Source: Utricularia gibba (lineage: Eukaryota; Streptophyta; Magnoliopsida; Lamiales; Lentibulariaceae). From it: a stretch of 64,000 nucleotides of DNA. The stretch covers positions 1,302,001 to 1,366,000 of the forward strand of contig CM007991.1 of NCBI GenBank assembly GCA_002189035.1. Direction: 5' to 3'. Positions 27,515 to 41,914 of the stretch are shown one piece after another. The notes beneath the pieces are model-generated. The model had not been told where the DNA came from. It saw only the letters and a list, made by a program, of their open reading frames with translations, and did not search any database. The position numbers were made by a program, and so were the translations under genes. The stretch's first letter is position 1. Every line of letters begins with the position of its first letter.

Positions 27515-29374
27515 CGGAATCGTATCGCAGTGCACAGACCCTCTAAAACGTGATCAGAAAGCAGCAAGAATTCAAGAATCTCCTCCCTACTGTGCTGCTT
27601 GAACTCGTCAAAGCCGAAACGCAATGGCGAGGGAGAGGTGTCCCTAAGACACATATGGAGGAGGCAGAGGGATCCAGACATGGGACCCCAAAACTATGGC
27701 ACTCTGCACCAGCATCCAACACTCCTCTAACAACAGTGCTTTTTAAGGTATTATTGAAATCATTAATCCAATTATTGTTCCACAAAACTATTAATGATGA
27801 TTGTTTTAACATTCCCTCATTAAATAAACCCTGAATTCATCATTATAAAAAGAATTCAATGTAAATCAAATACTAACTACAATTAAAATTAACTAATTAA
27901 TATTTCCCCAATAATTAATAATTTATCGAGTCCCGATTTTTTTATTATTCAAAATATTTTCCCCATCATCTATCCATCTCCTCGGATTCCCGAAACCCCA
28001 CCATTTCGATTCTCCAAAGGATATCGCAAGCAAGAAACGGAGTTTTCAGGAAGCCTTACGACGCCGTTTTGATGTGGATCACCAACTTGTACAGAAAGAC
28101 CCCGACCGACGGGCTGGTGTGGAATGGAATTCAAATTCCGGAATGGGGCAGAAGAATGAGTGGGATCGCTGTTGCATTTGCGTTGAATTCAGTAAAGCTG
28201 AGCGTGAAAGGCGGAATCGTTCTTCCGCGGCATGCGGGAAAAGAGTGTCGGGGACTGCTGCTTGTCGCGAGCCACAAACCCCATGGAGACTGGAGCCAAT
28301 GAATCCCTCCATGGGCGACCCATCGCGCACTCACATTGACCGCTCCCTCGGCTCTATCCACTTTGGCCCTACCTCATTTCAACCCCTATTAGTATGATAT
28401 ATCTAACAAACTAATACGAATATATATGTTTGTATTCGTTTGTTTAATTTTATTGAACAAAAAAATTGTTAATATTAATTTATTTAAATTAATTGAATAA
28501 AATTTTTGTTTATATTCATTTATTTAAAATTAATAATCGTTTACTAATATTTATGAATAAATATAATATATTTATATTTTAACATAAATATAAAAATTTC
28601 GACATATTTAAACGAGAAAATTACAAGAACAACATATTAAATTTCAATCAATATTAAGAGTTTAGATATATTAAAACTCTACTTGGTACAGTTTATAGAG
28701 ATCCAATTTTCGAGAAATTGGAATTTTCTAGTTTATTGAAATTAATAAATTTTTTAATTTTTTTTGAAGCAAAAAATCATTATCTTGCATAATAAAATTA
28801 TTTATATAACGACTCTATAGAGATGTATAAACAACCTCATGGTTTATTCTCGTACTCAACATATTAAAAAATAGTGTATCTCTTATTTGAATTGAAGTTG
28901 GTCCTAAAAATAATTAATAAATTAATTAATTTTGATTTTAAAAAATATTTGTATCGTCCGTACACATGGTAGAATATTTAACTAAATCAATTGCCTTAAT
29001 TATATTGATATAGTTTCAAAACGTTTTTTTTTTAAAGTAGAAATTATTCTAAGCAAACCTTTTCATCTTTTAGTGTATTGTGGTAGTAATTATAAATGCA
29101 AGTATATTTGAAGATGTTGGCTTGTGCAAGATTACAGACATAACGGTCGGAACCAAACATGTAATGAAATCAAATGCCAGACGGCTACAAGTTGGAGTAG
29201 TAAGATACATACCAAATCTGCAAATTATAGGGGAACCTGAGACTTGACAGGAGATACGTGCACATTACTAAGAGGAAACCAACAAAATATTACAAACTTT
29301 TCATGATTATTATGTGTCTAAAGACCTCAATGGTACAGCAGCAAGCACATAGTGATCAGGGGATCAGGCGCTGC
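27515..29374. other. AT-rich spacer
   Basis: 27740-28000 and 28390-29080 are very AT-rich. 28000-28390 is of higher GC content and has open frames on several strands (28069-28397 plus, 28079-28361 minus), but no motifs, and the frames mirror each other. I see no supportable gene. Confidence 0.45.
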
Positions 29375-30401
29375 TTAATCGGATCGCATTGTTTCAATGT
29401 TCTTGCTCAGTTCTTCGAGCTTCTTCAGCCTCAGATGCTCGCTCTCACTCACCATCTGCACCAGCTTGTTTCAGTATTACATGATGAGATACACACACGA
29501 CAAGAAAGGGGTAAAGAAGGTTGGATGAAAGCATGGCCCTCACCTCCATCAATCTTGTGATGAGTTGCACTTTCTCTTTGTTTTTCTCGTTGTAGGCGTC
29601 GAGGGCTTCCTTGTAATCCTTCTCCTGCGATCACCGAGTTCTGAGTATGGAATTGGAGCCACACTGCTGTAGAGTAGGAGACTGTAAGATATACCTTCTT
29701 CTGGCAAATCTGTCCAAGAGGTTTCAATTCCTTGTTGACAACATCGATTTTCTTTCTAATGACGGAAACTTCTTTCTTCATGGGATCAGCCAGCGCATCT
29801 AGTTGCTGAAGTTTACAGTTAGTCAGTACATGGAGGATAGGAGTCCAAATGCTACAAGAAAATGACCAGATAGGAGCTGGCTTCCTTTCACATGTTCGTG
29901 CTCTAAAATCTAGCAGATCTGGCTCACGATCTGGTTTAAAAAGTAAAACTTGAAAGCAAGCCCAGCACTGTGAACTAACAGTGAAAAACATCGCAGTTGA
30001 AAGTACCCACAAGATTTAACTCAAAATTTCACCTCCCTGCCTCGAAAGACTGAAACAGGAAATAAATTGACGGTGCCCACAAGTTAGAACTCCATATTTT
30101 CACCCCCTGCCTCAAAAAAAATGGAGCGGGAAAGAAACTCAAGGTACCCACAAAATGTAGCTTGTACTGTGCCCCGAAAATTGATTGATACACAAAAGCC
30201 CAAAATTTTGAAGCACTATACCTCACGAATGGTGGCGAGACGCTTGGTTTCCTCTTCAATTCGGCCGAGCTGTGCCTGAACCCTCTCCTTAACCTCCATT
30301 CTCCTCTTCTCGATCTCCTCCTCCTTAGCCCTAAAGCACATAAGCGCAGAGTTGGACATTTCTTCATCCTCCTTCGCCATTGCCCCATTCAAGCTCGTCA
30401 T
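29375..30401 (-). CDS. RAB6-interacting golgin-like (DUF662) protein
   Basis: The exons are 30222-30401, 29695-29805, 29544-29624 and 29375-29455, giving 150 residues, almost entirely charged coiled coil. Key segments are MAKEDEEMSNSALMCFRAKE, KRRMEVKERVQAQLGRIEEE, ADPMKKEVSVIRKKIDVVNK, ELKPLGQICQKKEKDYKEAL, NEKNKEKVQLITRLMEMVSE and LRLKKLEELSKNIETM. These match the plant family often annotated as RAB6-interacting golgin or DUF662, as I recall it. The open frame continues upstream to about 30584 without an ATG before a stop at 30594-30596. I therefore place the start at 30401, although a further upstream exon is possible. An out-of-frame ATG occurs in the leader. Membrane-trafficking function is by family name only. 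Confidence 0.8.
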
Positions 30402-32093
30402 CCCAGAATGGTGGCTTCTAGAAACATCCAAGGGTGAATCTTTCTCCCCATCACGATAACAAGCACCGATCTTTCCCACAGCCCCTTCGCTTTTGCCTCC
30501 AAGAGTAGCAAGCAGCCGAAGAGAAGAAGCTTCCTTTACGCAACCACAACGGTTGGCTTCTAGTTTTGTCCGCCGCGTTGTCACCTCCAGCTTTCAAGCT
30601 GTCCTTGTCTCAACTCCCTCCCCATGTGTTTATCCACGTGCATATATTTCGAATTTTAAAATATTAATATATTTAAATTGTGATAATTAATATAGTCCTT
30701 AATTGTGCTTTATTAGGAGTAACAAATAATTTGTATAAATAAAAGTAGAAAGCATACAAGAAGCTAGATGATTAGTGTTAATCATGTATTAGTGTCAGTA
30801 AATAACCTGTTTATTACCATTAATTATTACTCTGCGTGACGATGGGCCACGTCAACGGTCCAAGTAAACTTTCCATAATTAAGTAATTAATGCTCTGCGT
30901 GCTCCTATTGGGCCTGGACCATTTTGATTTTGATTTCTAACGTTCGAATTCCGTACATTGCTCACCCAACGACTACTACTGCTGATTTAATGAATAATAC
31001 CGCGCTTTTGATAATTACTGATAATTTTGAATTTTTTTATATAAATACACAAAATACATTTATTGATTTTATAAATATATATTTAAAACGTTGTTGCATT
31101 GGATAAATATCTTAATTTCCCAACCCTATTTAGGTGTTGGGTTGTGACTGATTCTGAACTATTTGAAACCGAGATCATAATACTTGAACTGAATTGAACA
31201 AGATTTACAATTTGAACTCAAATCGGAATCGAAATATGGTTTTGATTCAAACCGTGATTTCGATTCGAACCGATTGCAAGCATGCATTGATAAGTGATGG
31301 TGTGTGCATTGAGTTGAATCATCAAATATTTGTAATGACATATCATAATTACAAACTACAAAACCATGGGTGGGAATGGATCATCAATCTATGCTTAAGT
31401 TTTGGTTTACCAAATTGTCGTTGGTGTGTGCGTACGGACATGACCAACAAGAACAACTAACTAAATAACGGAATGTAGTGTCAGCTCGTTGTGGATTGAG
31501 TTCTGTTCCGTGTAGGGGCACGTAACGGAAGGGCTTGTAATGACGTGGTGGCTGGTGCTGTTTGTAACCATCTCATTAATAATAGGTCATATCCTCAGTG
31601 AATAGTAATAGACGCATCACACTGTACTAAAGATTTTTGTATTTTTTTAATTTTAAAAGGCCAATTTGGCCTCGTTGAATGCCGTTCCTCAGTGTTCACT
31701 GTTCAGGTCCCAAGGCTGCAGGCACCTGCAGCAGGACTATTGGCCTCATTTATTTACTCTTTCTATGCCTTTGATTTTAAATTACTTTATTATTATTTTT
31801 TAAGCAAAATGTATTTTTTTCCCATGATTCTAAATTTTTAAAATAAAAAAGGAATCAATTGATTTTTTTTTTATTTGCGGGGGTTGGAAACTTGAGCTAA
31901 GACTCTCCCTGGCTTCCCCACAAACACTCAGACTCTTAAGTGCTCTGCGGTGTGTCGGGGACAGTTGTGTTTTCGCGAGAAAAAGGTTTCATTTTTTTTG
32001 TCTTGTTCTCGTCTCCCCATTGACCATTTCTTCTTTGCAGTGTTTCTCAACTTCTGGTGTGTTGGCCTTTTCTCATCTGGGAATTTCTTCAAC
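30402..32093. other. Spacer and promoter region of the GRF gene
   Basis: Mostly AT-rich. 31150-31480 has open stretches with a biased AAT/TTC composition and no motifs. 31680-31960 carries a TC-rich leader just before the GRF. An open frame runs in from 31950 in the GRF frame, but its N-terminal part has no family similarity, so it is read as a 5' leader. Confidence 0.45.
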
Positions 32094-33094
32094 ATGAACG
32101 TGATTCAGCAGCAACCGGGCCTCCATTTTAGCGTTTCTCAGTGGCGGGATTTCGAGCTCCACGCTTTAATCTTTAGGCACATCGTTAGTGGGGGCTCTGT
32201 TCCTAGTGAACTTCTTTGTCTCCTCAACAAAAGCATCGCGCCATTTTCAAATGAGTTATCTTCTGCTTTATGTTATGTTGCGAATCCTTTTCAGTACTTC
32301 CCCCATCACCAGTCTGCGCGTAAGTTTACTTTTTTGGTTTTCTGCTTACGGGTTTGTGTTTTTTCTGATCCCTCTGTTGTCAGTTATGCAATCGGGTTAC
32401 TGGGGAAGGCGGCGATGGATCCGGAGCCGGGTCGGTGCCGGAGAACTGACGGGAAGAAGTGGCGGTGCTCCAGGGATGTGGTGGTTGGGCATAAGTACTG
32501 TGAGCGTCATGTTCACCGCGGGAAAAATCGTTCAAGAAAGCATGTGGAAACGCCCACTGCTTTGTTCGATAACGGTGCCGGCGAGGATGACGACCGCAAA
32601 ACCATCGACTCCGCCGAGGGTAGCAGCGGAGGGAAACCGCAATTTCGCTCCATGAATCTCCTCCACCTCCAACAAAGGTGCTGCTTTTTTTTTTTTTCCA
32701 CATGTTGCATGCCACGTGCGAACTTTTTCACGAACAGATGCTTTGCAGGACGCCTGAGACGAAGCGCCCTTTCCAACGGCTGAATGATCCCGGCGGTAGT
32801 GAGCGGACATTGCGGTCATTTTTCGACGACTGGCCGAGATCAGGCAATGAGGCAAGTGAGCGATCAAGAAGCTTGACGACCCATTTGTCCATTGCGGTGT
32901 CTGGGAACTCCGATTTCTCCCTGAAGCTCGGAACAGGGAATGAAGATGATCCTCGTTCTCAACCCAAAAACAATACCAGAGAAAGTCACTGGATCGCAGC
33001 CTGGGAGGCGGCGAACTCCGCGCTCGGAGGACCTTTGGGCGAGGCGCTGGGATCATCCAATTCGAATCCATACTCGACTTCTGGAACTACTTGA
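32094..33094 (+). CDS. GRF: Growth-regulating factor (GRF) transcription factor, one-base frame break at start of WRC exon
   Basis: This is a plant transcription factor controlling organ size through GIF co-activators. The exons are 32094-32319, 32384-32677 and 32749-33094. Exon 1 holds a diverged QLQ domain (SVSQWRDFELHALIFRHIVS). Exon 2 begins with MQSGYWG, then the frame breaks in the G run 32402-32405. In the shifted frame the WRC domain follows perfectly: DPEPGRCRRTDGKKWRC, GHKYCERHVHRG, NRSRKHVE. Exon 3 has FFDDWPRS, LSIAVSGNSDFSLKL and GGPLGEALG, the C-terminal motifs of GRF3/4-type proteins. With one G added the product is 288 residues. A miR396 target site lies in the WRC-coding region. 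Synteny suggests the GRF3/GRF4 lineage. Confidence 0.88.
32529..32549 (+). promoter_or_regulatory. miR396 target site in GRF mRNA
   Basis: The site begins CGTTCAAGAAAGC and ends TGTGGAA with one A between. The canonical GRF site has a C there (AAAGCCTGTGG). That base is the one left bulged when miR396 pairs, so pairing should be unaffected. It encodes RSRKHVE instead of the usual RSRKPVE. GRF repression by miR396 is established; use of this copy is inferred. Confidence 0.85.
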
Positions 33095-33231
33095 GGTTAG
33101 TTAGTTTCTAACCTCTTTTCGAACATGGAAAACTTATAGGGGAATTATTATTATTTTTATCTTTAAATGCAACAAAAACAAAAACAATTGATTTAATAAT
33201 AATAATAATTCAGTAAAATATAATTAAATAA

Positions 33232-35725
33232 TTAACATTTACGGGTCCTAAACTCAGCCTTCTCCTTGGGCTTGGGTGTGGCCTCAGGCGTAACAGCACA
33301 GCGAATCAAAGCCCAGTTCAGGCCTTCAAAGAAAGGATGCCTTTTGATCTCCGCCGCTCCGGTCTCCGTCCCCAACCGGTTCTCGGGATCCTTCACCAGA
33401 AGACTTCCGATCAGATCCCTTGCTGGGAAACTAACAACAGGGGTATCAGGAAATTCCACGTTCTTCAATACGATATTCGACAGCGTTTCTTCGTTTCCGG
33501 GTCCTTTAAACGGCGTTCTCCCATATAAAAGCTCGTACAGAAGGACACCAAATGTCCACCAATCCACCGGACTGCCATGGCCTTCTCCTTTGATGATCTC
33601 AGGAGCTAGGTATTCATGTGTACCAACAAAGGAGTTGGATCGGGCCTCAGTTGGCTCGACCACGAGCTGGGGCAGTGGCTGCGCCTCAACAGCATTCGGT
33701 TTCAACTTCCTCGCCTTTGGATTAGCAGGAAAAATCCTAGGGGTGAAGCACGATGAGGGTTTGAAGGATGATGGTCCACTGCAGAAGGGATTAATGCACC
33801 GTGAGCCTAAACTCAGATCAGAGGTTCGAGGTGGCTCCATAGTTGGTGAAACTGGTTTTAGGAGAGTTGGGTTCGCAGAGGATCTCAGAGAGAGATCGAA
33901 ATCTGTGAGCATGATGTGACCATCTTCACGGACGAGAATGTTTTCTGGTTTCAGGTCTCGGTAGACGATTCCCAGCATGTGAAGATATTCAAGAGCAAGA
34001 AGGACCTCAGCCACATAGAATCTACATTAACAAAAGCAAGCATTAGGAGGAAAAACATCACACTAGCACCAGATAAGGCATAAGCATCTCGTAGTGAGAC
34101 TGGTGGATCACTATCTACCTTGCCTGATGCTCTAGGAAATGTTGGCCAGGCTGTTTCTGTCGAAGAACATGTAGGTCGCCTCGGGGGCAAAACTCCATCA
34201 CTAAACATGACAAGTTTTCTGATGTGAATTGTGCGTATAGGGTGGGAAGAAATGGATGATCCAGCATTCTGAGAATCTCTCCTTCAATCCGAGCTCTAGG
34301 CATCTTCTGCCTTTTAACCAAGGACTCATTATCCATTACTTTTATGGCAAACAGGGACTCTGTTCCAATCAACTCAGCGAGATAAACTGTCCCTATGTCA
34401 CCGGAGCCTAGTCTCTTCAACAGATTGAAGTGGCTCAGGCTTAGAAAACCATATTTCTTTCTTATGCAATCAAGTGCTTTCCAACGACTGTCTGTCGACA
34501 TGTGTGATCTGCTTCCACTAGTTGATATCCATAGACTGCTTTCCTCACTGAGGCTAGTAGTATTGCTATTGCTAAGACCAAATACGCTGCTCATTGAGCT
34601 GTAGGAGATATCTCCTTTTTCATGGCCTTTTGAGATCAAACCTCCCTTAACCGAATGAACTGCTCCTTTATCTGAACCATTTGAAACCACAGGAGGATTT
34701 TTTTCACCATGGTTCATGGAAGCTCTAGTTGAATCCCCCTTGTCTTGGATTCTTGAAGAACAATGACATCTTTGGCATGTCAACTCCTCATTGAAATCTA
34801 CATATCTGGAGTTTTTATCAGTCAGAGCCACAGATTTCTTTGATTTCTTAATGACCACATTCTTGTTTCTGACGACAGTTCTGATTCGACCAGATTTCAC
34901 TACTCTGATGCGTGTCGTAGAGCTAGAGGCAGTTAAAGTTTTCATTTTTGACTTCCTTTTCACCTTGGAAGAAGGCGATGAACTCCCACTCTGCTCCTCT
35001 ACTTCCTGAATAGGTGCACTGTCGCTAGACTTCATCATCCTTGGCTCTGGAAAGTTCCTCAGTGGCATTTCCCCCCTAACAGGTGAGCTTCGCGCATCCA
35101 CAGGAGAATTCACTGAAATACACCCACTATATTCGCTAGATGCACATTCCTTGCTATTAGCTTTAGGTTCAAAACCACAACTAGAACTAGAACAAGTGGT
35201 CTGAACCACTTGCTTCATGGTGGAATCTTGACAAGAACCTACCCCAAATTGTTCAACCAACGGAATGATTCCTGATCTATTTTGTCGAACAGATGGACTG
35301 CAACACGATTTTCCAGCTTCAAGAGCAATCAAAGTGCATGGATCCGCGATTTTCCCACCTGATATACGAGGAGATGGCGATGTCATTGATAACCTTTTGA
35401 TAACAGCCATCTCCCCAGCCTGTGATATGCAGAGTCCCCTCAACGCCTGCTTCAGAGAAACTGGCTCGGAGAACCCAACAACTGGAGTGACAGAACCCAA
35501 ATTCTTCTTGGGTCTCCTTGAAGCATTTCTTCCTGGGTCAGAAGCATCAAAATTCTTGAACCCACGAAAAGTAACTGATTGAAAAAGCTTATTTATCTCA
35601 TGCTCTACAGATTTACTCTCCACTAGAGTCACAGTGGGAGGTCTCCGAAGTACTTTCAATGAATCGATATCCTCATTCACCTCGACAATTTCGCATACCA
35701 CACGAGAAGAAGAGGAGGAAGGCAT
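33232..35725 (-). CDS. KIPK: AGC VIII protein kinase, KIPK-like
   Basis: The two exons 34119-35725 and 33232-34021 give 798 residues. The long N-terminal part (about 430 residues, Ser/Lys-rich) starts near a [20 protein letters not shown] segment resembling KIPK proteins. The kinase domain starts at [20 protein letters not shown] with ATP-site Lys in FAIKVMD. The catalytic loop is [11 protein letters not shown]. The activation segment begins DFD instead of DFG, the plant AGC VIII hallmark, and is followed by a long insertion of Pro/Ser-rich sequence before [14 protein letters not shown]. The C terminus reads AEFRTRKC, with no FxxF-type PDK1-docking motif. KIPKs act in cell-polarity or growth control and bind KCBP or PERK kinases. 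The frame is intact. Confidence 0.92.
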
Positions 35726-36968
35726 CCCAACTGGAAAACGAAGCAGCTCAAGCTTGGAAGCAACCCACTACTCCCAACATCTATATGAAAACATTGTACA
35801 TTTTACAGCCTTCACGAACCTTGTGAGCTGCAAAAACGGAATCAAAACGTTATAATTACAACAGCAAGTAGGAGAAGCTCGAGCAAAATGCAACCCAGTT
35901 TTCGAATTCTGTTAGAAAGATAAATTGTTGAAGTAATCTACCCAGCTTCAGGAAGACAACACCACAACACAGAAAAGGAAATTCTTCAAAACGACCGCCG
36001 ACAAAAGCCACGATCTTTCAACTCCCACCCCACAACTTGGAAATAAGCCAAGACGAAGGCATTTTGAAATGCCTCAACCACCCACAACGCGGAAATGGGT
36101 CGCAGCCCAAATATATTTTTTCCTAGAAAAAAAAATAAATTTTGGATTCTGATTTTTTTTCTCAAAACAACGTATGAAATTGAATGAAAAGGGTTCAAAG
36201 CACATTAAAAACAGATTAATTAATTACATTTTAGTTTTCAGAACCAAATTGGACACCCGCCAATAACAACTATGTGAAAAAATAACATTGAATATGTAAT
36301 AATTTTTTATTAGTGTATGTGCGATAAAGTAACTTTGATCAATTTTGTAAATGATATGTTTATTGTGTGATTATATTTAGTGGATTTAATGTTATAATTT
36401 TGAAAAATTAAAAAAAATTGAAAATGGGAAAAGGGGGGAGATGCATTTTCAAATGGCAAAATGCGCCACGTGATTTATATAAACTCTGAGAATCTTCTAA
36501 CAAATGGAGTTCAAAATTCAACAATTTATTAGTATTTATTTATATTGTAATAATAGAGTTGGACCCTTTATTACTTCCATTCAATGTGCAGTCACAAGGC
36601 CTGGCCAGGACGCCGATTGGTGGGCCCGGTTGATGGTAGGGCCCACCAGATCCAATAGACTGGCCCGCCCATTGGCTATCTTGCGTCAGCGCACACGTCG
36701 TCACGTGACCTCAACGGGCCCCGGCTTCCACTAATTAGTTGAAAATGCAGTTATCATTGAAATTTTGTACAAGCAGTAGATGGACGGATCACGAATGGAC
36801 ACGTGTCTTAATCGCGTGTAACTGCAATCACCAATCGCGGTCTCTCATAGGCAATTGCCTTTCTTGTTTCTTGAATTGGTTGAACCTTCCTTCAAATCTC
36901 ATCTACATTCATTCGTGGAGAGACGAGGCGCAGCGCTTGTGCTACGTCAGTGTTTGCTGATTGATCCA
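35726..36968. other. Divergent promoter region between KIPK-like and MDHAR genes
   Basis: The KIPK-like leader lies on the left, with an AT-rich centre (36200-36420) and the MDHAR promoter on the right. No gene is seen. Confidence 0.5.
36466..36805. promoter_or_regulatory. Cluster of three G-box (CACGTG) elements upstream of MDHAR
   Basis: CACGTG occurs at about 36467, at 36702-36707 (in TCACGTGACC) and at 36800-36805 (in GACACGTGTC), all within about 500 bases of the MDHAR start. G-boxes bind bZIP and bHLH factors in light, ABA and stress responses. Regulation of this gene by them is inferred. Confidence 0.55.
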
Positions 36969-39478
<2,510 letters not shown>

Positions 39479-40190
39479 GCTCCTTTTCATGTCTGCTTCT
39501 CCGTGATCGAACTCAAGGTTGGCATCGTATCTTCTTAAAACAGTCTCATGTCCCCCTATTTTCAGTTCAACAAAACTTGTTGTGAGTACTAAGGTCATGA
39601 ATCCATACACTCCCACTGTCACGCTACATTCAAGCTTGCAGATACATATCTCGTTGGTAGTTGGCGAAGCACTCTCCGGCCAAGACGGTGGCAGGCGGCC
39701 CCGCGGCGGAATCAGGGACGCCGGAGAAGAGTTCCGTTAGTTTTCAGCTTCCCGATTTCGAAAGCTCGTGGGCTGGTTTTCAGGCCTGAACAAAATATAA
39801 GAAGCATCAGACAGGCTCCCTTAAATTTTAATACCGGCCCATTAAGTGGCCCACACAATTCACTTAAAAATTATAATAATAGTCATATAAATATTCCTTA
39901 TTGTACGTTTACAATTTAATAGAACATTCGATTTTATAAGGATATATTTTTAAAAAAATGCGGCGAGAAAGGGTAATAAAAGTACAAAGTCACATAAATA
40001 TTCTTTATTGCCTGCCTTGTAATTATTAATGTTGCAAGTAGTTATTTTGAAGGTATAGCAGCAAGAAAGGGGGTGAAATTAAGGGGAAAGTGGACAATGG
40101 GCACTGCGCGCATCATGCAATTCTGAAATTCAAAGCCATGCAACAATCATTGCCCTCTGGGAAGAAGAACAAATTATTCGCGTCAACCCG

Positions 40191-40208
40191 CTCTCTCTCT
40201 CTCTCTCT
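40191..40208. repeat. CT dinucleotide microsatellite
   Basis: Nine uninterrupted CT units, followed by imperfect CT-rich sequence. A candidate polymorphic marker, with no coding context. Confidence 0.85.
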
Positions 40209-41731
40209 GTCTGGCTCTGTGCTTCACTTTTTGATGATTATTTGATTAATTACTTTAATTTTGATTAGACACCTTAAAACCCTCATCTTTTAATAATGAA
40301 AGTGTACCACAACCAGCTTTTTTGGACTCTGAAATATTTATTTTCTCTCCTCAAACCAAATCAAAGTTGATTTTCTGAGGGGCGTCACGTGGTAGCATTT
40401 GCAGCCGTCACCATCATTAGGGTTGCAGGGATTTGTAATTATGAGGAATCATTTAAAAAGTAATTTTTTAGAATAAAAAAAAAAACAGCCATCTTGTCCA
40501 AGCGACCCTCTAGGTCAAGATGTGCATCAAATTGGATCCATTCCCTCCCAAAAACCAAGTAAAAAACTATGTACCTTGACCTTATCCTTCAAAACGTTGT
40601 CTTTTTTCTATTATTGCAAGTTTTTCTAGTCCTTTTACATGGTAGGGATTGTAAGGGGGTCGAAGACAAAGCGAGTGCTTGGGGGTCAGCATTGTGTGAT
40701 CGGAAAGCAGCCCCAGTGATCCACAGGCCAAACACTTCACCATATGAAACCCCGTTGAGTTAAGCAGACAAGTAATCAGTATGGCTCTGGTTTGAAATGG
40801 ACCACGGCGGGGATGATGATGATGACAATGATCACTGTAGTTGTAGCAGTAGGGCTAGCGGCCGCGAGAGGCAACTCAGATGATGATGGGATGAAGGAAG
40901 GAGTGAATGAATGCTGGATGCTTGCTGCCTTTCTATGTTGCTTTTCCTTTGCTATTATTCTTACCCCCGCTACGCGGTCCCAACTCCAACCATCTCCCTT
41001 CCCATCTCCGATAGGTATCACAGTTTTATCATCTCTGAAATATCAGCTGTTCCAGCCAGCCTTCATGTCCTCTGCGCCGATATCCCATCTCGCCCTCCGG
41101 TCGACCGGAGGCGGCTGTGGGTTTGGGCCGGCGCCTGTACGGAGGAGCAGATCCGGCGAGTACTTTGCTGATGAGAGCAGAGAAAGATGTGGATGACATG
41201 AGGAGGAGGATGGGGCCGACTTCTCGGACCGATCCAACTCATCATTACGAATCTTAGGCCCTAAAGGAGGTGGGGGCCCAAGCCTGTATGGCCCAAGATA
41301 AAATACCCAAAACGCCCCCAGCTCGCTACGGTTCCAATTACCAAAACACCCCCAGCCCCATCCCATCATTCACATGACGCCATCCCCTAAAAAGGACCCC
41401 TCCATCGTCATCATCATCATCGCAGCACAGGGTAAAAATGGAACCCCTACATTTATTATTATAATCCTCCCCTCCCCCTTTTCATGCATGATTATTGCCA
41501 CCCCCTTTCCATTTTTACTTTTATTTTAAAATAAAATTATTAAAAAGTATATTCCTAATTTTCAGATAATTTATAGTCAAGTTTTCTAATTCAAGTCTTA
41601 TCTTATTAAAATTCCGGTAAAAATTTAATAAAATAGCATTATCGATTATTATTTATTATTTATATTGTAAACGGTATCACTCATTCTTGTCCGGCTCTCG
41701 TTGTGTGTGCATATATGTGCGTGTTTTCCCT

Positions 41732-41741
41732 GCTATAAATA
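41732..41741 (+). promoter_or_regulatory. TATA box of the LITTLE ZIPPER gene
   Basis: CTATAAATAC lies about 180 bases before the ATG. The leader in between has a possible 5' untranslated intron (donor GGTAAGCC near 41832, acceptor TTTCAG near 41891). Confidence 0.55.
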
Positions 41742-41914
41742 CTCCCACAGAGTCGCGATGCTCACTGCGGATTTCATCTTTGAAGTTTGAAGCTGGTTTC
41801 CTCCTCTGCTCATCATCATCCCTGTCTTCTGGTAAGCCTTCTGTTGTTCCGGGCACAAGTTTCCTTTTTGTTTTCAAAAAGGACGGTTTCAGATGAAGTG
41901 GGTGAATCCCAGAA

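Larger units (their letters stand above)
39479..41914. other. Spacer between MDHAR and LITTLE ZIPPER
   Basis: Contains a GC-rich island at about 39660-39740 of unknown meaning and AT-rich stretches. 40560-41170 has short frames with hydrophobic N termini (40569-40763, 40792-41196) but no recognisable mature peptide or conserved motif. 41500-41690 is AT-rich. No gene is claimed. Confidence 0.4.

Noticed and set aside
28069-28397. Overlapping plus- and minus-strand frames in a GC-richer patch
   Set aside because: Several frames are open at once because of composition; none has a recognisable domain or splice partners.
30940-30960. GTTCGAATTCC resembling a tRNA B box
   Set aside because: No matching A box or cloverleaf at the right spacing.
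31194-31460. An 88-residue plus-strand frame
   Set aside because: Asn/Ile-rich composition of AT-rich spacer DNA, no similarity known.
40569-41196. Short frames with hydrophobic N termini, candidate secreted peptides
   Set aside because: The mature parts lack CLE, RALF, CEP or other peptide motifs, and the frames overlap. Kept only as a remark in the spacer entry.
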